A stretch of 64,000 nucleotides of DNA from CATOSP01 sp965216155 (GTDB taxonomy: Bacteria > Chloroflexota > Dehalococcoidia > Lucifugimonadales > UBA3495): the NCBI GenBank assembly GCA_965216155.1, contig CBDCFD010000005.1, positions 496,001-560,000 of the forward strand, read 5' to 3'. The notes under the pieces were generated by a model, which worked only from the letters and a program-made list of their open reading frames with translations, searched no databases and was not told the origin of the DNA. Every line of letters begins with the position of its first letter. Position 1 is the first letter of the stretch. The position numbers and the translations under genes are program-made. Shown piece by piece: positions 26,928-36,246 of the stretch.

Positions 26928-27158
26928 TCAGGTGGAGGCGTCTATGGGCAAGTTGGCTGCGTAGGTCTTCTTTTCCGACTCGATGGCCTGCAACCGCCCG
27001 GCCAATTCCCTGACTTCCGGCCTGTCTGCCTGGCAAGCCGGACACCATACCGTGGCTTTGGACATCAGCATCATGTTGTCTTTCTTGACGGTGAATGTCC
27101 CTACGTCCGCGCCGCAAACGCCGCACTTTTGGGCGACGGTCAGTTCATCTGCCGGCAT
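26928..27158 (-). CDS. Small zinc-ribbon protein
   Basis: A 76-residue protein with two CxxC knuckles (KCGVCGADVG and WCPACQADR) 23 residues apart, typical of a zinc ribbon, followed by a C-terminal helix (RELAGRLQAIESEKK). It lies 11 bp downstream of the Fe-S oxidoreductase gene on the same strand, so it is probably cotranscribed with it. Its role is unknown. Confidence 0.65.
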   Translation of the reverse strand: MPADELTVAQKCGVCGADVGTFTVKKDNMMLMSKATVWCPACQADRPEVRELAGRLQAIESEKKTYAANLPIDAST

Positions 27159-27169
27159 CGTCTTCCTCC

Positions 27170-29200
27170 TTAGTCACCCAGGCTGTCCGCCAAGATTTCC
27201 AGCAGGTCCCGCGCCTGATTCTCCCCGTCCTTCCCGGATGCCTGAATGCCCTCAGTCATCATTTGCAGGCAGAAGGGGCAGGAAACCCCGACAGTGCTGG
27301 CGCCCGTCTCCAAGAAGTGCCCGGTGCGGACATGGTTGACCCGCGGACCCTGGCTTTCCTCGATCCACATGTGGCCGCCGCCAGCGCCGCAACAGAACCC
27401 GCGCTCCCGGCACCTTGGCTCCATCTCCAACAGGGTAAGCCCCGGTACCGCCCTTGCGATGTTCCGCGGCTGGTCGTAAATCCCGTTGTGCCTTCCCAGG
27501 TAGCAAGAGTCGTGGTAGGCCACCGAGACGTTCATCATCTTTACGGGTTTGACCTTGCCCTGAGAGATCAACTCGTCTACAAACTGGCTATAGTGCAGCA
27601 CCTCGTATTCGCCGCCGAATTGAGGGTATTCGTTGCGCATCGTATTGAAGCAATGCGGGCAGATGGTGACGATTTTTTTAACGCCGTAGGTATTCAGCGT
27701 CTCTATTGACTGTTGGGCAAGTATCTGGAACAGGTACTCGTTGCCCATGCGGCGGGCCGGGTCGCCGGTGCATGATTCTTCGTCGCCCAGGATGGCGAAA
27801 TCCACCCCGGCGGACTTGAGCACCTTCACCATCGACCGGGCTACTCCCTGGCTCCGCTGTTCCAGTGCCGCAGTGCATCCTACCCAGAACAGCACCTCGG
27901 CATTGGGCTTTTCGGCCAGGGTAGGCACGTCCAGCCCCTGGGTCCAGTCGGTCCGCGAGTACTGGGTGCCCCTCCAGGGATGCCCGCGCTGCTCCAGACT
28001 GAGCAGGGCATTCATCGCTGTTTCGGGAATCTTTGACTCTTCCAACACTAGGAAACGGCGCATATCCATGATGGTGGGGACGTGCTCCACGACAACTGGG
28101 CATTCTTCCATGCACGCGCCGCAGGAAAGGCAGTCCCAGATGGCCTGTTCCGGGATGGCCCCGCCGATCAGCGGCGAAGGCTCCACGTGCTCCGGGTTGC
28201 GCTCTCCCTGGTGCCCGATGGCGATCATGTGGTCCTTCAAGTTTTCCACGATATGCATCGGGGAAAGGACTTTCCCGGTCAGATTGGCGGGACACGCCGC
28301 GGTGCATCGTCCGCAGACTGCGCAGGCGTACCCGTCTAGAAGCTGCTTCCACGTAAGGTCCTGCACCCGCCCCGCCCCGAAGCGTTCGGCCGTCTCCAGC
28401 TCGATGGGCTCGAGCGCACCCCGGCTGTCAAGATTCCGGAAGAAGGCGTTCAGGGGGGCGGCAATCATGTGCATGTGCTTGGAGAAGGGGATGTAAACCG
28501 TGAACCCCAGGATAATCGCCACGTGAAGCCACCAGAACACACCCTGGAGGATGCTGGCTGCACCCTGGCTAATCCCCATGCCAATGAACAGTTTGCCAAG
28601 TGCCTTGCCGATGAAGACTTCCGACTCCGGGCCCGCGCCGCCCTCAGCCACGTGAAACCCGTGAGTCAGCAGGGTGGACACCATGAGCCCGGCGATCATG
28701 GCAACTATGATTACCGAGTCAACGTTTCGAGTCAGGTCAAAGCTCAGCCTGTGCGGCCTCGCCACCCACCGGCGTAGAAGCGCCCAGGTCAGCAGCACCA
28801 GAAGCAACGCCGCCAGCAGGTCCAGATAAGTACTGTAGACGCGAACACCCAGGGAAGTCAGCAGCCATTCCGGGAAGTGGGACCAGATGGAGGCCCCGAA
28901 TATGAAGATGGCATAGCTTAGGGTGAACGAGAGAAACCCCCAAAAGATCAGGGCATGGCCGATACCGGCCCAGTCTTTTTGCGGGACGCGCTGTAGCACG
29001 CGGCGTTGGCCCAGGACTATCAGGGCCGCGCCCTTCAGCCGCTCCAACGGCCGGTCGAACCTGGCGGCGGGCCGCCCTTGCAACACCAACCAGACCACGC
29101 GCCGGTACAGGACGTAGCTGGCTACCGCGCCAGCAATCAGCAGGCCAAGATAAACACCAACCCAGATGGGTATGGGGCCAATATCTCCGGGAGTGACCAT
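27170..29200 (-). CDS. Membrane-bound heterodisulfide-reductase-like Fe-S oxidoreductase
   Basis: The 676-residue protein has an N-terminal nitrate-reductase-gamma-like module of about five membrane helices (residues 8-260), which usually binds haem b. Two 4Fe-4S ferredoxin motifs follow (CAVCGRCTAACP, CLSCGACMEECP), then two CCG domains (FWVGCTAALEQRSQG, TICPHCFNTMRNEYP, YHDSCYLGRH, GFCCGAGGGHMW, CPFCLQMM). The layout is like HdrDE/DsrK-type or Fe-S-binding partners of FAD-linked dehydrogenases, passing electrons between the quinone pool and a thiol or acyl-CoA system. The partner is not in this segment. Confidence 0.88.
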   Translation of the reverse strand: MVTPGDIGPIPIWVGVYLGLLIAGAVASYVLYRRVVWLVLQGRPAARFDRPLERLKGAALIVLGQRRVLQRVPQKDWAGIGHALIFWGFLSFTLSYAIFIFGASIWSHFPEWLLTSLGVRVYSTYLDLLAALLLVLLTWALLRRWVARPHRLSFDLTRNVDSVIIVAMIAGLMVSTLLTHGFHVAEGGAGPESEVFIGKALGKLFIGMGISQGAASILQGVFWWLHVAIILGFTVYIPFSKHMHMIAAPLNAFFRNLDSRGALEPIELETAERFGAGRVQDLTWKQLLDGYACAVCGRCTAACPANLTGKVLSPMHIVENLKDHMIAIGHQGERNPEHVEPSPLIGGAIPEQAIWDCLSCGACMEECPVVVEHVPTIMDMRRFLVLEESKIPETAMNALLSLEQRGHPWRGTQYSRTDWTQGLDVPTLAEKPNAEVLFWVGCTAALEQRSQGVARSMVKVLKSAGVDFAILGDEESCTGDPARRMGNEYLFQILAQQSIETLNTYGVKKIVTICPHCFNTMRNEYPQFGGEYEVLHYSQFVDELISQGKVKPVKMMNVSVAYHDSCYLGRHNGIYDQPRNIARAVPGLTLLEMEPRCRERGFCCGAGGGHMWIEESQGPRVNHVRTGHFLETGASTVGVSCPFCLQMMTEGIQASGKDGENQARDLLEILADSLGD

Positions 29201-29407
29201 GGTATCCGCCTTCTCCTATAGCCTAGCGGCCATTAGTTTAACACGTCCCCCACCAGTCAACCCAAATGGGACTGGCCCTTTTTCACTCTACTCCGTGCCT
29301 TACCCCGGAGATTATGTATTAACCTCAAAGGGCCGGAATGCATCAGTTACGAGTGTACAATGCGTGACCGAATGTCAACCCATGAACGAGGGCCGAAGGG
29401 GAAAGCA

Positions 29408-29785
29408 ATGACCACGAGGGAAATGACGGTTCAAGAACACGCCGAAAGCGCTCGACATTTCTTGGTGCAATCTGACCGGGAATTCGCCGCCGGAGACCAT
29501 CGGCAGGGCGCTGAGAAGCTGTATGGCGCGGCTACTCAAGCAGTGATAGCAATCGCAAAACAGCGAGATTGGGGATACCGCACCCACCGGGCCACGAAAA
29601 ACGCCACCGTTCGCCTGGCCGATGAGTACGGAGACCCGCTATTGGAAACTGGCTTCGGATTAGCCGAAAAGTTTCACAGGAACTTCTTCCATAATGACAT
29701 GGAAGAATACGAAAGAGATGCCGATCGTCCCTTCGTGGACCAATTCGTGACCCGCGTCCTGGAGATACTCGGAGATACTCAATGA
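29408..29785 (+). CDS. PaREP1/HEPN-like protein, copy 2
   Basis: 125 residues from ATG 29408, which has AGGGG upstream. It shares the family pattern: ARHFLVQSDREFAAGDHRQG, AEKLYGAATQAVIAIAKQRDW, THRATKNATVRLADEYGD. It diverges from copies 1 and 3 (YGAA instead of WGA, RDW instead of RGW). It is monocistronic between the Fe-S oxidoreductase and a luciferase-like gene. The function is unknown. Confidence 0.65.
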   Translation: MTTREMTVQEHAESARHFLVQSDREFAAGDHRQGAEKLYGAATQAVIAIAKQRDWGYRTHRATKNATVRLADEYGDPLLETGFGLAEKFHRNFFHNDMEEYERDADRPFVDQFVTRVLEILGDTQ

Positions 29786-29846
29786 GGGATAAGCGGTGGA
29801 CTCTCATAGCCGGCATAGCGCGCGGCCACACTTGAAAGCCTGACGG

Positions 29847-30869
29847 TTAGCCTGGGTCGGAGTCACTCTTGATTTGAGGAATCACATCCCTGCCCATGAT
29901 GTCGATCTCGCGCATCAACTTCTCGTGTTCCATGCCCGGCCACTGCATCCGGAAGATAAGCTGGTTGACACCCAGTTGGTCCTCGTACCGTTTGATCTCC
30001 TGGACCACGTCCGACGCCGAACCCAAAAGGAACCGGTCCCTGGCCAGGTCGGCGTATGGCACGCTGAAGGACTCCTCCCCCGGCAACGCCTTGTCCTGAC
30101 CCCAGGCCGCGTAGGCCGCGTACTTGCCCTCCAGGTATGGCTGGCTCTCCACGAATGCCTGTTCCCTGTCCTGGGCGACGTACATCTCCCGCATCATGGG
30201 CAGGACCGGGGGCGTTGGTTGGCCGGCCCTCTCCAGAGCTTCCTGGTAACGGGAGAATTGCTCCGCAACCATTGGGACCGTGGCGTGGGGATTGATCAGC
30301 CAGGGATAACCCCACCGGGCGGCGCGCCGGATGGCCACGTCCCCATTTGCCGCCACCCATATCGGCGGGTGAGGCTGCTGCACCGGGCGGGTCGAAGGCT
30401 TGATGCGCGGCACTTCGTAGTATTTTCCCTTGAATTCCACCTCGTCCTCGGTCCAAAGAAGTTTGATCACCTCCAAAGCCTCTCGTAGCCTTCCGACCCT
30501 TTCCCCGCGCTCGACTCCAAAGGCAGTGTATTCCTCGTCCCGGTAACCCAACCCGACGCCGAAAACAAACCTCCCGCCGCAGATGGCATCCAAAGTAGCA
30601 ATGCTCTCAGCCATGTCAACGGGGTTATGCAACGGCACCAGGACCACGGTCGCCGCTACCTGCATGTCACCCGCTTCGGCGGCCAACCGGGCCAACAACG
30701 GCAGAGTCGTGCTCATCTGGTAAGGCGTCGCGAGGTAGTGCTGACCCGTACAAATCAGGTCGAAACCCGCCTCGCGAGCGGCCCGGACCTGCTCCACGCT
30801 ATTTTGAATCTTCCCGGACATAGACTCTCCGGGCAGATATTGGTTATTTATGAATAGCCCAAGCTTCAC
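29847..30869 (-). CDS. LLM-class flavin-dependent oxidoreductase
   Basis: A 340-residue luciferase-like TIM-barrel enzyme: MKLGLFINNQYLPGE, EAGFDLICTGQHYLATPYQM, ATLDAICGGRFVFGVGLGYRDEEY and HPPIWVAANGDVAIRRAARW. Members use FMNH2 or F420H2 for oxygenation or hydride transfer; which one cannot be told here. It is divergent from the fumarylacetoacetate-hydrolase gene 169 bp away, suggesting a small catabolic unit. Confidence 0.9.
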   Translation of the reverse strand: MKLGLFINNQYLPGESMSGKIQNSVEQVRAAREAGFDLICTGQHYLATPYQMSTTLPLLARLAAEAGDMQVAATVVLVPLHNPVDMAESIATLDAICGGRFVFGVGLGYRDEEYTAFGVERGERVGRLREALEVIKLLWTEDEVEFKGKYYEVPRIKPSTRPVQQPHPPIWVAANGDVAIRRAARWGYPWLINPHATVPMVAEQFSRYQEALERAGQPTPPVLPMMREMYVAQDREQAFVESQPYLEGKYAAYAAWGQDKALPGEESFSVPYADLARDRFLLGSASDVVQEIKRYEDQLGVNQLIFRMQWPGMEHEKLMREIDIMGRDVIPQIKSDSDPG

Positions 30870-31038
30870 AAGTCAACTCCTTTGCCCGTGTCGAACGTCT
30901 CGCCAATGTTATGGCCATTCGTACACCTCAAGCACCTTCGAATATACTACACCACCCCCTCCCCTTTTCAGGAGGTCATGCGCCGGGTTACAATCCCCGC
31001 CTAGCCCCCCCCCAACCATATCCTTGGAGAAGTGTTGA

Positions 31039-31839
31039 ATGAAAATCGCTCGGTTTCGGGTGGCAAGAAGGGTGGCCTTCGGTGTGGTCCAGGGAGACGA
31101 AATCGTTGAGACACGGGGTAGCATTTATACCCGGTTTCGCTTGACCGACACCCGGCATCCCCTTGGCAACGTCAAGCTGCTGCCTCCAACCGACCCGTCC
31201 AACATGTGGGGCCCAGGGCTTAACTTCGCCGACCATGCCCAGTTCGCCGCCACGGTCCTGGGGGAGAGTGATCCTTCCACTCCCACCCACCCCGAACCGT
31301 GGCACAAGGGACGGAACGCCCTCATAGGTCACGAGGACCCTATCATTATTCCCAGAGACTCCAGCGGGGACGTCCATTACGAAGGCGAGGCGGTGGCCGT
31401 AATCGGGAAAAACTGCCGCCGGGTCACTCCCGCCCAGGCACCCCGTATGATACTGGGTTATACCTGCGGCAACGACGTGAGCGACCGGACCTGGCAGGGG
31501 AAAGACATCACCTTCTGGCGGGCCAAGGGGTCGGACAGCTTCGCCCCTGTTGGCCCTTGGATCGAGACAGACCTCGACCCGCAAGACCTTGAAATCGTGG
31601 TCTGCCTGAACGGCGAGGAAGTGCAGAGGGCACATACCAGGGACATGCTCTTTTCGTTTGCGGAGATAGTCAGCTACATCAGCCAGCAGGTAACGCTCCG
31701 GCCTGGAGACCTGGTCTTCTCCGGCACGACCGGCGTGACCAAGGCCATGAAACCCGGAGACCTGGTGGAAGTCCGGATTCCCGCAATCGGCGTGCTCGCC
31801 AATCCCGTGGTGCCCGAGTTCGACGCCTCCGCCCTCTAA
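31039..31839 (+). CDS. Fumarylacetoacetate hydrolase family protein
   Basis: 266 residues with the FAH fold. Metal-binding acidic residues are in DVHYEGEAVAVIGKNCR and the segment GYTCGNDVSDRTWQ, with FWRAKGSDSFAPVGPWI, and the C terminus carries GDLVFSGTTGVTKAMKPGD. Members hydrolyse or hydrate acylpyruvates and related ring-fission products. TTGGAGAAG precedes the ATG. Confidence 0.9.
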   Translation: MKIARFRVARRVAFGVVQGDEIVETRGSIYTRFRLTDTRHPLGNVKLLPPTDPSNMWGPGLNFADHAQFAATVLGESDPSTPTHPEPWHKGRNALIGHEDPIIIPRDSSGDVHYEGEAVAVIGKNCRRVTPAQAPRMILGYTCGNDVSDRTWQGKDITFWRAKGSDSFAPVGPWIETDLDPQDLEIVVCLNGEEVQRAHTRDMLFSFAEIVSYISQQVTLRPGDLVFSGTTGVTKAMKPGDLVEVRIPAIGVLANPVVPEFDASAL

Positions 31840-31918
31840 ACCAGTAATTTGGGCGGCTAACTGACCCGCCGCAATCGACACGACAGGCGACGCAGATAAT
31901 CAGAGTCGCGGGTTAATC

Positions 31919-32449
31919 TTAGACGTCGGTCTCCCGGACCATGTCAACCAGTTGACTCACCACTTGCCGGGCGGATTCCGCGCCCTCCAGTTCCTCGGCT
32001 TCGCCCATGGGTTGGGAGTAGACTATCAGCCGCAATTCCGGGAGACCCAGAGCGTTCGACTGCGCCCTGGCGGCCCTCTCAAACACGTCGTGGGAGATGA
32101 CGACCGCGGGTACCCCCGCTCTCTCCAGGTTTATACCGTCTCGCACGGAGCCGGAGGTGCAGGAGCCTCAAGCGCAAACGCCAACCAATGCAAGGTCGGC
32201 TTGGGACAACTCTTGGATAGTGGAAGAACCTGCCGGAGCAAAGGTATTGGGTTTGACGAAGGTAACCGTATCCGCGGGCTCGCAGGCCAGCTTCAGCTCT
32301 TCTTCCAGGTGCCTCCAGAATGGTATGACCGACACGTGGCCGTTGAACAGGAACGCGACGCGGCTGCCCCTGGGATCCTTCAAAGGTGAAATCCCTTCGG
32401 CATGGGGAGCCTCCGCACCGACAGGACTGTAAAGCGTTATCTTGGCCAT
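31919..32449 (-). CDS. UGSC-family selenoprotein (in-frame UGA as Sec94)
   Basis: Two short frames (32449-32168 and 32146-31919) are in the same phase and separated only by TGA at 32170-32168. Reading it as selenocysteine gives LALVGVCA-U-GSCTSGSVRDG, which is exactly the U-G-S-C redox motif that names the UGSC (seleno)protein family. The whole product is 176 residues: MAKITLYSPVGAEAPHAEG at the N terminus, and AGVPAVVISHDVFERAARAQ after the motif, as in an alpha/beta thiol-redox fold. Stop-codon reading would remove half the conserved domain. It is followed upstream by a partner gene (32528-33619) in the same direction. A weak SECIS-like hairpin follows the UGA. A Cys-free readthrough or simple truncation is the alternative. 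Confidence 0.85.
32140..32165 (-). promoter_or_regulatory. Possible SECIS hairpin of the UGSC gene
   Basis: Starting 2 nt after the UGA on the minus strand, CUC (32165-32163) pairs with GAG (32142-32140). After a CU bulge, GCAC (32160-32157) pairs with GUGC (32146-32143), closing a loop that contains GG. This resembles bacterial SECIS layout (bulged U, G in the loop), but the stem is short. Confidence 0.4.
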
Positions 32450-32527
32450 GAAAATCTCCTCAGCGGAATACCAAGAAATTCTGACACTCTGATTCGAGAC
32501 CTTGCGCGGCGGCTGGCCTCCCTTGCC

Positions 32528-33619
32528 TTACAGCGAGGGTTCAAGCCCGCCGGGCCACTGGATGGGCCGGGTCTGTGCCAGCCCTCCAGCCTGCATCCAA
32601 CCGTGGCAGACCGCGTTGAATCCCGAACCCGACCCCCAACCTCCGGCCACCATGACCAGCAGGTCTTCCCTGTTTCGTATCACGGGAATCAGCGCGTCAT
32701 CGTCGTTGGGGTCTACCAGCCGCGCCCAGTGGAATGGGTGTTCGGGGTTCAGGAACTTATTGGAGTTCATCAGCTTGACCGGCTTCGTGGCCAGGCGCTG
32801 TATCTCCTCTCGTATCCGGTCTTTGCCGTAGCCGTGGGAGTCCAGCTTTTGGGCGGTCATGGGGCCCAACACCAGAAGCGCCTGCCCGCCGCCGTTCATC
32901 GTCGCCGCGCCCGCGGTGGCGATGCTGTCGGCCAACACCGCGAGGACATCGCCCGCCGTGAGCACATACCCGGAGCCTGTGGCGATGTGGTGGGGCGCTT
33001 CGCAGGCGAAAACGGTCACGCAGGACGTCTCTTTGTCAAACCCGCGCTCCTCGTGGATGGCTCCCCAGGGGCTATCCTGGCTATTCTCGGCAATGCAATA
33101 CGTGTACTTCCCCGGATGGCCCAGGGTGGCCCGGTCGATCTCTCCGGCGTAGCCCCCGCCGATGTTCCACATGACGAGCCTGATTGCCCGCCCCACAGCC
33201 GCGTTGGCCCGTGAGCCGCCGCCAAAGGTGTTGTCTCCGGCATTGAAACCCAGTTTGTCCACTACGGGACCGGTGACTATCGCCAGCGGGCTGATACAGT
33301 TGGTGGTTGCTTGAATCCCGTTCAGGTTGAAGGAGTCGTCCAACATTCCCTCGAGGGCCGCAATGACAACCGGCACGTATTCGGGGAGGCAGCCGGCCAT
33401 CACCGAGTTGACCACGACCTTTTCCACCGTGGCGAGCCGGTTTTTTGGCGGCACCTCTCCGATCACTTCCTGGGGGTCGCGTTGCAGGTATTCCAGGGCG
33501 GCCTCGACCAGGCGGGGCGTCGGCGGAATCACGGGCAGACCGTCGGTCCAGCCCAACCGGTACATAGCCTCGTGGGCTTCCTCGATGCTATCTACTTCAA
33601 TAGCCTGTGTAGGGTCCAT
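32528..33619 (-). CDS. Conserved partner of the UGSC selenoprotein
   Basis: The 363-residue protein has no signal peptide: YRLGWTDGLPVIPPTPRLVE, CISPLAIVTGPVVDKLGFN, GDNTFGGGSRANAAVGRAIR, and near the C terminus VMVAGGWGSGSGFNAVCHGW. It lies 78 bp upstream of the UGSC gene, same strand. From memory, proteins of this kind accompany or are fused to UGSC domains in soil and marine bacteria; no reaction has been settled. Conserved Cys residues (CLPEY, CISP, CIAEN, CEAPHH, CHGW) could take part in thiol chemistry with the selenoprotein. Confidence 0.65.
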   Translation of the reverse strand: MDPTQAIEVDSIEEAHEAMYRLGWTDGLPVIPPTPRLVEAALEYLQRDPQEVIGEVPPKNRLATVEKVVVNSVMAGCLPEYVPVVIAALEGMLDDSFNLNGIQATTNCISPLAIVTGPVVDKLGFNAGDNTFGGGSRANAAVGRAIRLVMWNIGGGYAGEIDRATLGHPGKYTYCIAENSQDSPWGAIHEERGFDKETSCVTVFACEAPHHIATGSGYVLTAGDVLAVLADSIATAGAATMNGGGQALLVLGPMTAQKLDSHGYGKDRIREEIQRLATKPVKLMNSNKFLNPEHPFHWARLVDPNDDDALIPVIRNREDLLVMVAGGWGSGSGFNAVCHGWMQAGGLAQTRPIQWPGGLEPSL

Positions 33620-33694
33620 GTATCCTCCGGGTCTGGTTACGGTCCGCTGTTGTGTCGATTCATTCGCCTCTTGAGCGAGAAACCGTCAATTGCT

Positions 33695-34957
33695 TCAGAA
33701 GTGCATCAACTTCAAAAACTGCTGCTCGCTGCGGTGAGGGCCAACAACCGCCAGCCGTAGCTCTTCAGGCTGGAATAGGCGTTGTGCGACACGGGCAACC
33801 CCGTCGGGAGTCACCGCGTCTATTATGTCCACGACTTCATCCGGGGTCGACACGCTTCCCTGGAGCATCTCCTGGCTGGCCAGCCATCCGGACACCGCGC
33901 GGGAGTCCTCCATCCGCAGCAACAACCGTCCCTTGGTGTACTCCTTGGCCTTGTGAAGCTCCTGTTCCGGAGGCGCGGCGTACATATTGTGGAGTTCGTG
34001 AAGGACACACTTCAAAGTTTCCCGGCTCTTCTTTGGTTCGACCCCGCAGTAAACGATCAACGACCCGCAGTCCCGGAAATGGTGTATGGTGCTGTTGACG
34101 TCGTAGGCTAGGCCCATCTCCTCCCGCAGGCTCAGGAATAGGCGGCTGCTCATCCCATCGCCCAGGACAACATTGAGAAGGGCCAGGTTGAACCTGTCGG
34201 GGTCCTCCAGGGCTACTCCCGGTAAGGCTAGGCACAGGTGGGTTTGGTCGGTACGACGGTTTTCCATGCGCACCACCGGCTCCGTCTGGCCCTCGGTTGC
34301 CGGCTCCCAGTCCAACGCCTCCCGGGGCTGCCAGGCTGTGGTGGCTTCATTCACCTGGGTGACAACCTCGTCGTGGTCAATATTGCCCGCCACCGCCACC
34401 ACAGTGTTCGCGGGGTTGTACTGGGTCTGCATGTACTCCCAAATGCTATCTCTGGAAATATGCTCGACCGTCTCCAGCGTGCCTCCCACATCCCTGCCCA
34501 TAGCCTGGTCCGGCCACAGGGCCTCGTCTATGAGCAAGTCCACACGGTAGGTGGGGTGGTCGTAGGTCATCCTCAACTCTTCCCGGATGATCTCCCGCTC
34601 CTTCTCCAACTCCTCCGCGTCGAGAATCGGGTTCAGGAGCATGTCCAGCATCACCGCCATCGCAGTCTTGAAATGGGGGCGGGCCACCTTGCACCAGAAG
34701 ACGGTCATCTCCCTGTCGGTACTGGCGTTCATCACGCCGCCCACACCTTCAATAGCCTCGCTGACCTCCCGTGCCGTGGGCCACGACTTTGTCCCCTTGA
34801 AGGGCAAATGCTCGATGAAGTGGGACACGCCGGCCAGGTCGGGAGACTCGTACCGTGATCCCGCGCCAACGCAAATAGTGATGGCCACCGACTGGGTATG
34901 CGACATGTGAGAGCTAAGGATACGTAACTGGTTGTCCAAAACGGACCGTTGGAACAT
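33695..34957 (-). CDS. M16-family zinc peptidase
   Basis: 420 residues with the inverted zinc motif HFIEHLPFKGT (HxxEH, near residue 47) and the downstream Glu in EREIIREELRMTYDHP. The inactive-like C-terminal half has GDGMSSRLFLSLREEMGLAYDV. It is the size of the YmxG/processing-protease group and lacks a signal peptide. It probably degrades small peptides. It starts 124 bp after the MBL-fold gene, with a terminator between, so it has its own transcript. Confidence 0.92.
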   Translation of the reverse strand: MFQRSVLDNQLRILSSHMSHTQSVAITICVGAGSRYESPDLAGVSHFIEHLPFKGTKSWPTAREVSEAIEGVGGVMNASTDREMTVFWCKVARPHFKTAMAVMLDMLLNPILDAEELEKEREIIREELRMTYDHPTYRVDLLIDEALWPDQAMGRDVGGTLETVEHISRDSIWEYMQTQYNPANTVVAVAGNIDHDEVVTQVNEATTAWQPREALDWEPATEGQTEPVVRMENRRTDQTHLCLALPGVALEDPDRFNLALLNVVLGDGMSSRLFLSLREEMGLAYDVNSTIHHFRDCGSLIVYCGVEPKKSRETLKCVLHELHNMYAAPPEQELHKAKEYTKGRLLLRMEDSRAVSGWLASQEMLQGSVSTPDEVVDIIDAVTPDGVARVAQRLFQPEELRLAVVGPHRSEQQFLKLMHF

Positions 34958-35013
34958 TCCTACCTCAATGCGGGGACTGCGCAGGGAGCATTGCCGTCCC
35001 TAAAACGCCTAAA

Positions 35014-35040
35014 CCGGGGAGTGGTAGACCACTTCCCCGG
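35014..35040 (-). terminator. Terminator after the MBL-fold gene
   Basis: CCGGGGAGTGG (35014-35024) and CCACTTCCCCGG (35029-35040) pair with one bulged base. On the minus strand the stem is followed by TTTAGGCGTTTT. It lies 41 bp past the hydrolase stop. Confidence 0.6.
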
Positions 35041-35080
35041 CGTCCAAATGAATCCTGTTATCGGCTGTGGGTGAAACGGC

Positions 35081-35719
35081 CTAGCTCTTCAGCCATTCGA
35101 CGTCGCCGCACAGGTCCGCGGGGTGTGACCGCGAGGCGAAGTCCTGGTATTGGCGGCGAGCCTCGCCGATGTTGGTGTCAATCCCGTGCCCGGGATACAC
35201 GGCGGTATCGTCGGGCAACACCAGCAGCTTGCGGGTAATGCTGTCTATGATCTGTGTCAGCGCCTCGGGGCTGCGGGTCTTGCCGGGGCCGCCGGGGAAC
35301 AGGGTGTCGCCCGAAAAGAGGTGCTTCCCGATCAACATGCAGGTCGCGCCGTCGGTGTGGCCCGGCGTGGCCAGCATGGTCATTTCCTGGTTCCCGAACT
35401 TGATCGTCTGTCCGTCAGCCAAAGACACCTCGGGACTCTTTGGCAGCGCGTGGGCGTCGGGCCCGCCGATACCCACCGGGACCGCGACCGCCCCGGTGAT
35501 TTCGTTGAATCCCAACAAGTGGTCCTGGTGATTGTGAGTGATGAGAACGTACTTGATGTCTACGTCGCCAATAGCGTCCAACAACTTTTCCGGTTCTGCG
35601 GGGGTGTCGATGATGATCCCCTCGTTGGTGTCCGGGCAGGTCACGATGTAGCCGTTGTTATCAAAGGGGCCCATGTTGATCTTGGTTATCTTGACTTCGC
35701 CGTCATAATGGAGCGCCAT
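35081..35719 (-). CDS. MBL-fold metallo-hydrolase (glyoxalase II-like)
   Basis: 212 residues with the metal motif THNHQDHLLG (HxHxDH), followed by TPGHTDGATCMLIG (His), FSGDTLFPGGPG (bridging Asp) and VYPGHGIDT (His). All zinc ligands are present. The glyoxalase II / persulfide-dioxygenase / lactamase-like superfamily has many substrates, and thiol esters are a reasonable guess. It is monocistronic. Confidence 0.9.
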   Translation of the reverse strand: MALHYDGEVKITKINMGPFDNNGYIVTCPDTNEGIIIDTPAEPEKLLDAIGDVDIKYVLITHNHQDHLLGFNEITGAVAVPVGIGGPDAHALPKSPEVSLADGQTIKFGNQEMTMLATPGHTDGATCMLIGKHLFSGDTLFPGGPGKTRSPEALTQIIDSITRKLLVLPDDTAVYPGHGIDTNIGEARRQYQDFASRSHPADLCGDVEWLKS

Positions 35720-35808
35720 TCTTATCCTCCCTGATATTAGCTGGATGTTGGGATCATTTTATCAAACCAGAGAAGAGAGTGCCAAAACCACGAATCCGCT
35801 GGCTATGG

Positions 35809-36246
35809 TTATAGATGGTCGATTATCAGCATGGAGACTTCCGGGAGCCGTGGCAGTCGGCTGTCGTTGGTCAGAAAAACCGCGGCGCCGGCTGTGATTG
35901 CTGTCGAGAGCTGAATGGCATCGGGAGTCCTCAAGTTGTACTCGGCGCGTAGATGGGCGGCAGACGCGGCGATTTGATGGGACACCGGCAAGCATCGTAT
36001 GTTCGCTGACTCGAGCAAGATTTGCTGGTATTGAGTCACTAGGTCGGTCGCTCCCTCTCTCAAGGGATGAACCAAAATCTCTAGCAATGTAATCGCCGAA
36101 GTTACTACCGTGATTTCGCCGTGGCTAACAGCTTCGAAGAACGGTCGAACCACTTCGCTGTACCTTGGATTTTCTTCGATAAAGTAAATTAAGGGGCTGG
36201 TATCAAGACCGACGATTTCCCCTTTCAGCCCGCTTACCCATCCCAA
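35809..36246 (-). CDS. PIN-domain RNase (VapC-like)
   Basis: 145 residues. The first acidic residue is in VGLDTSPLIYFIEENPRY, followed by SAITLLEILVHPLREG (Glu), LRTPDAIQLSTAITAGA (Asp) and FLTNDSRLPRLP (Asp), so all four metal-binding positions are present. No RHH/AbrB antitoxin is adjacent. Its start overlaps the end of the DUF262 gene by 13 nt, so the two form a coupled pair. It may be part of the defence module rather than a classical VapBC. Confidence 0.85.
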   Translation of the reverse strand: MGWVSGLKGEIVGLDTSPLIYFIEENPRYSEVVRPFFEAVSHGEITVVTSAITLLEILVHPLREGATDLVTQYQQILLESANIRCLPVSHQIAASAAHLRAEYNLRTPDAIQLSTAITAGAAVFLTNDSRLPRLPEVSMLIIDHL

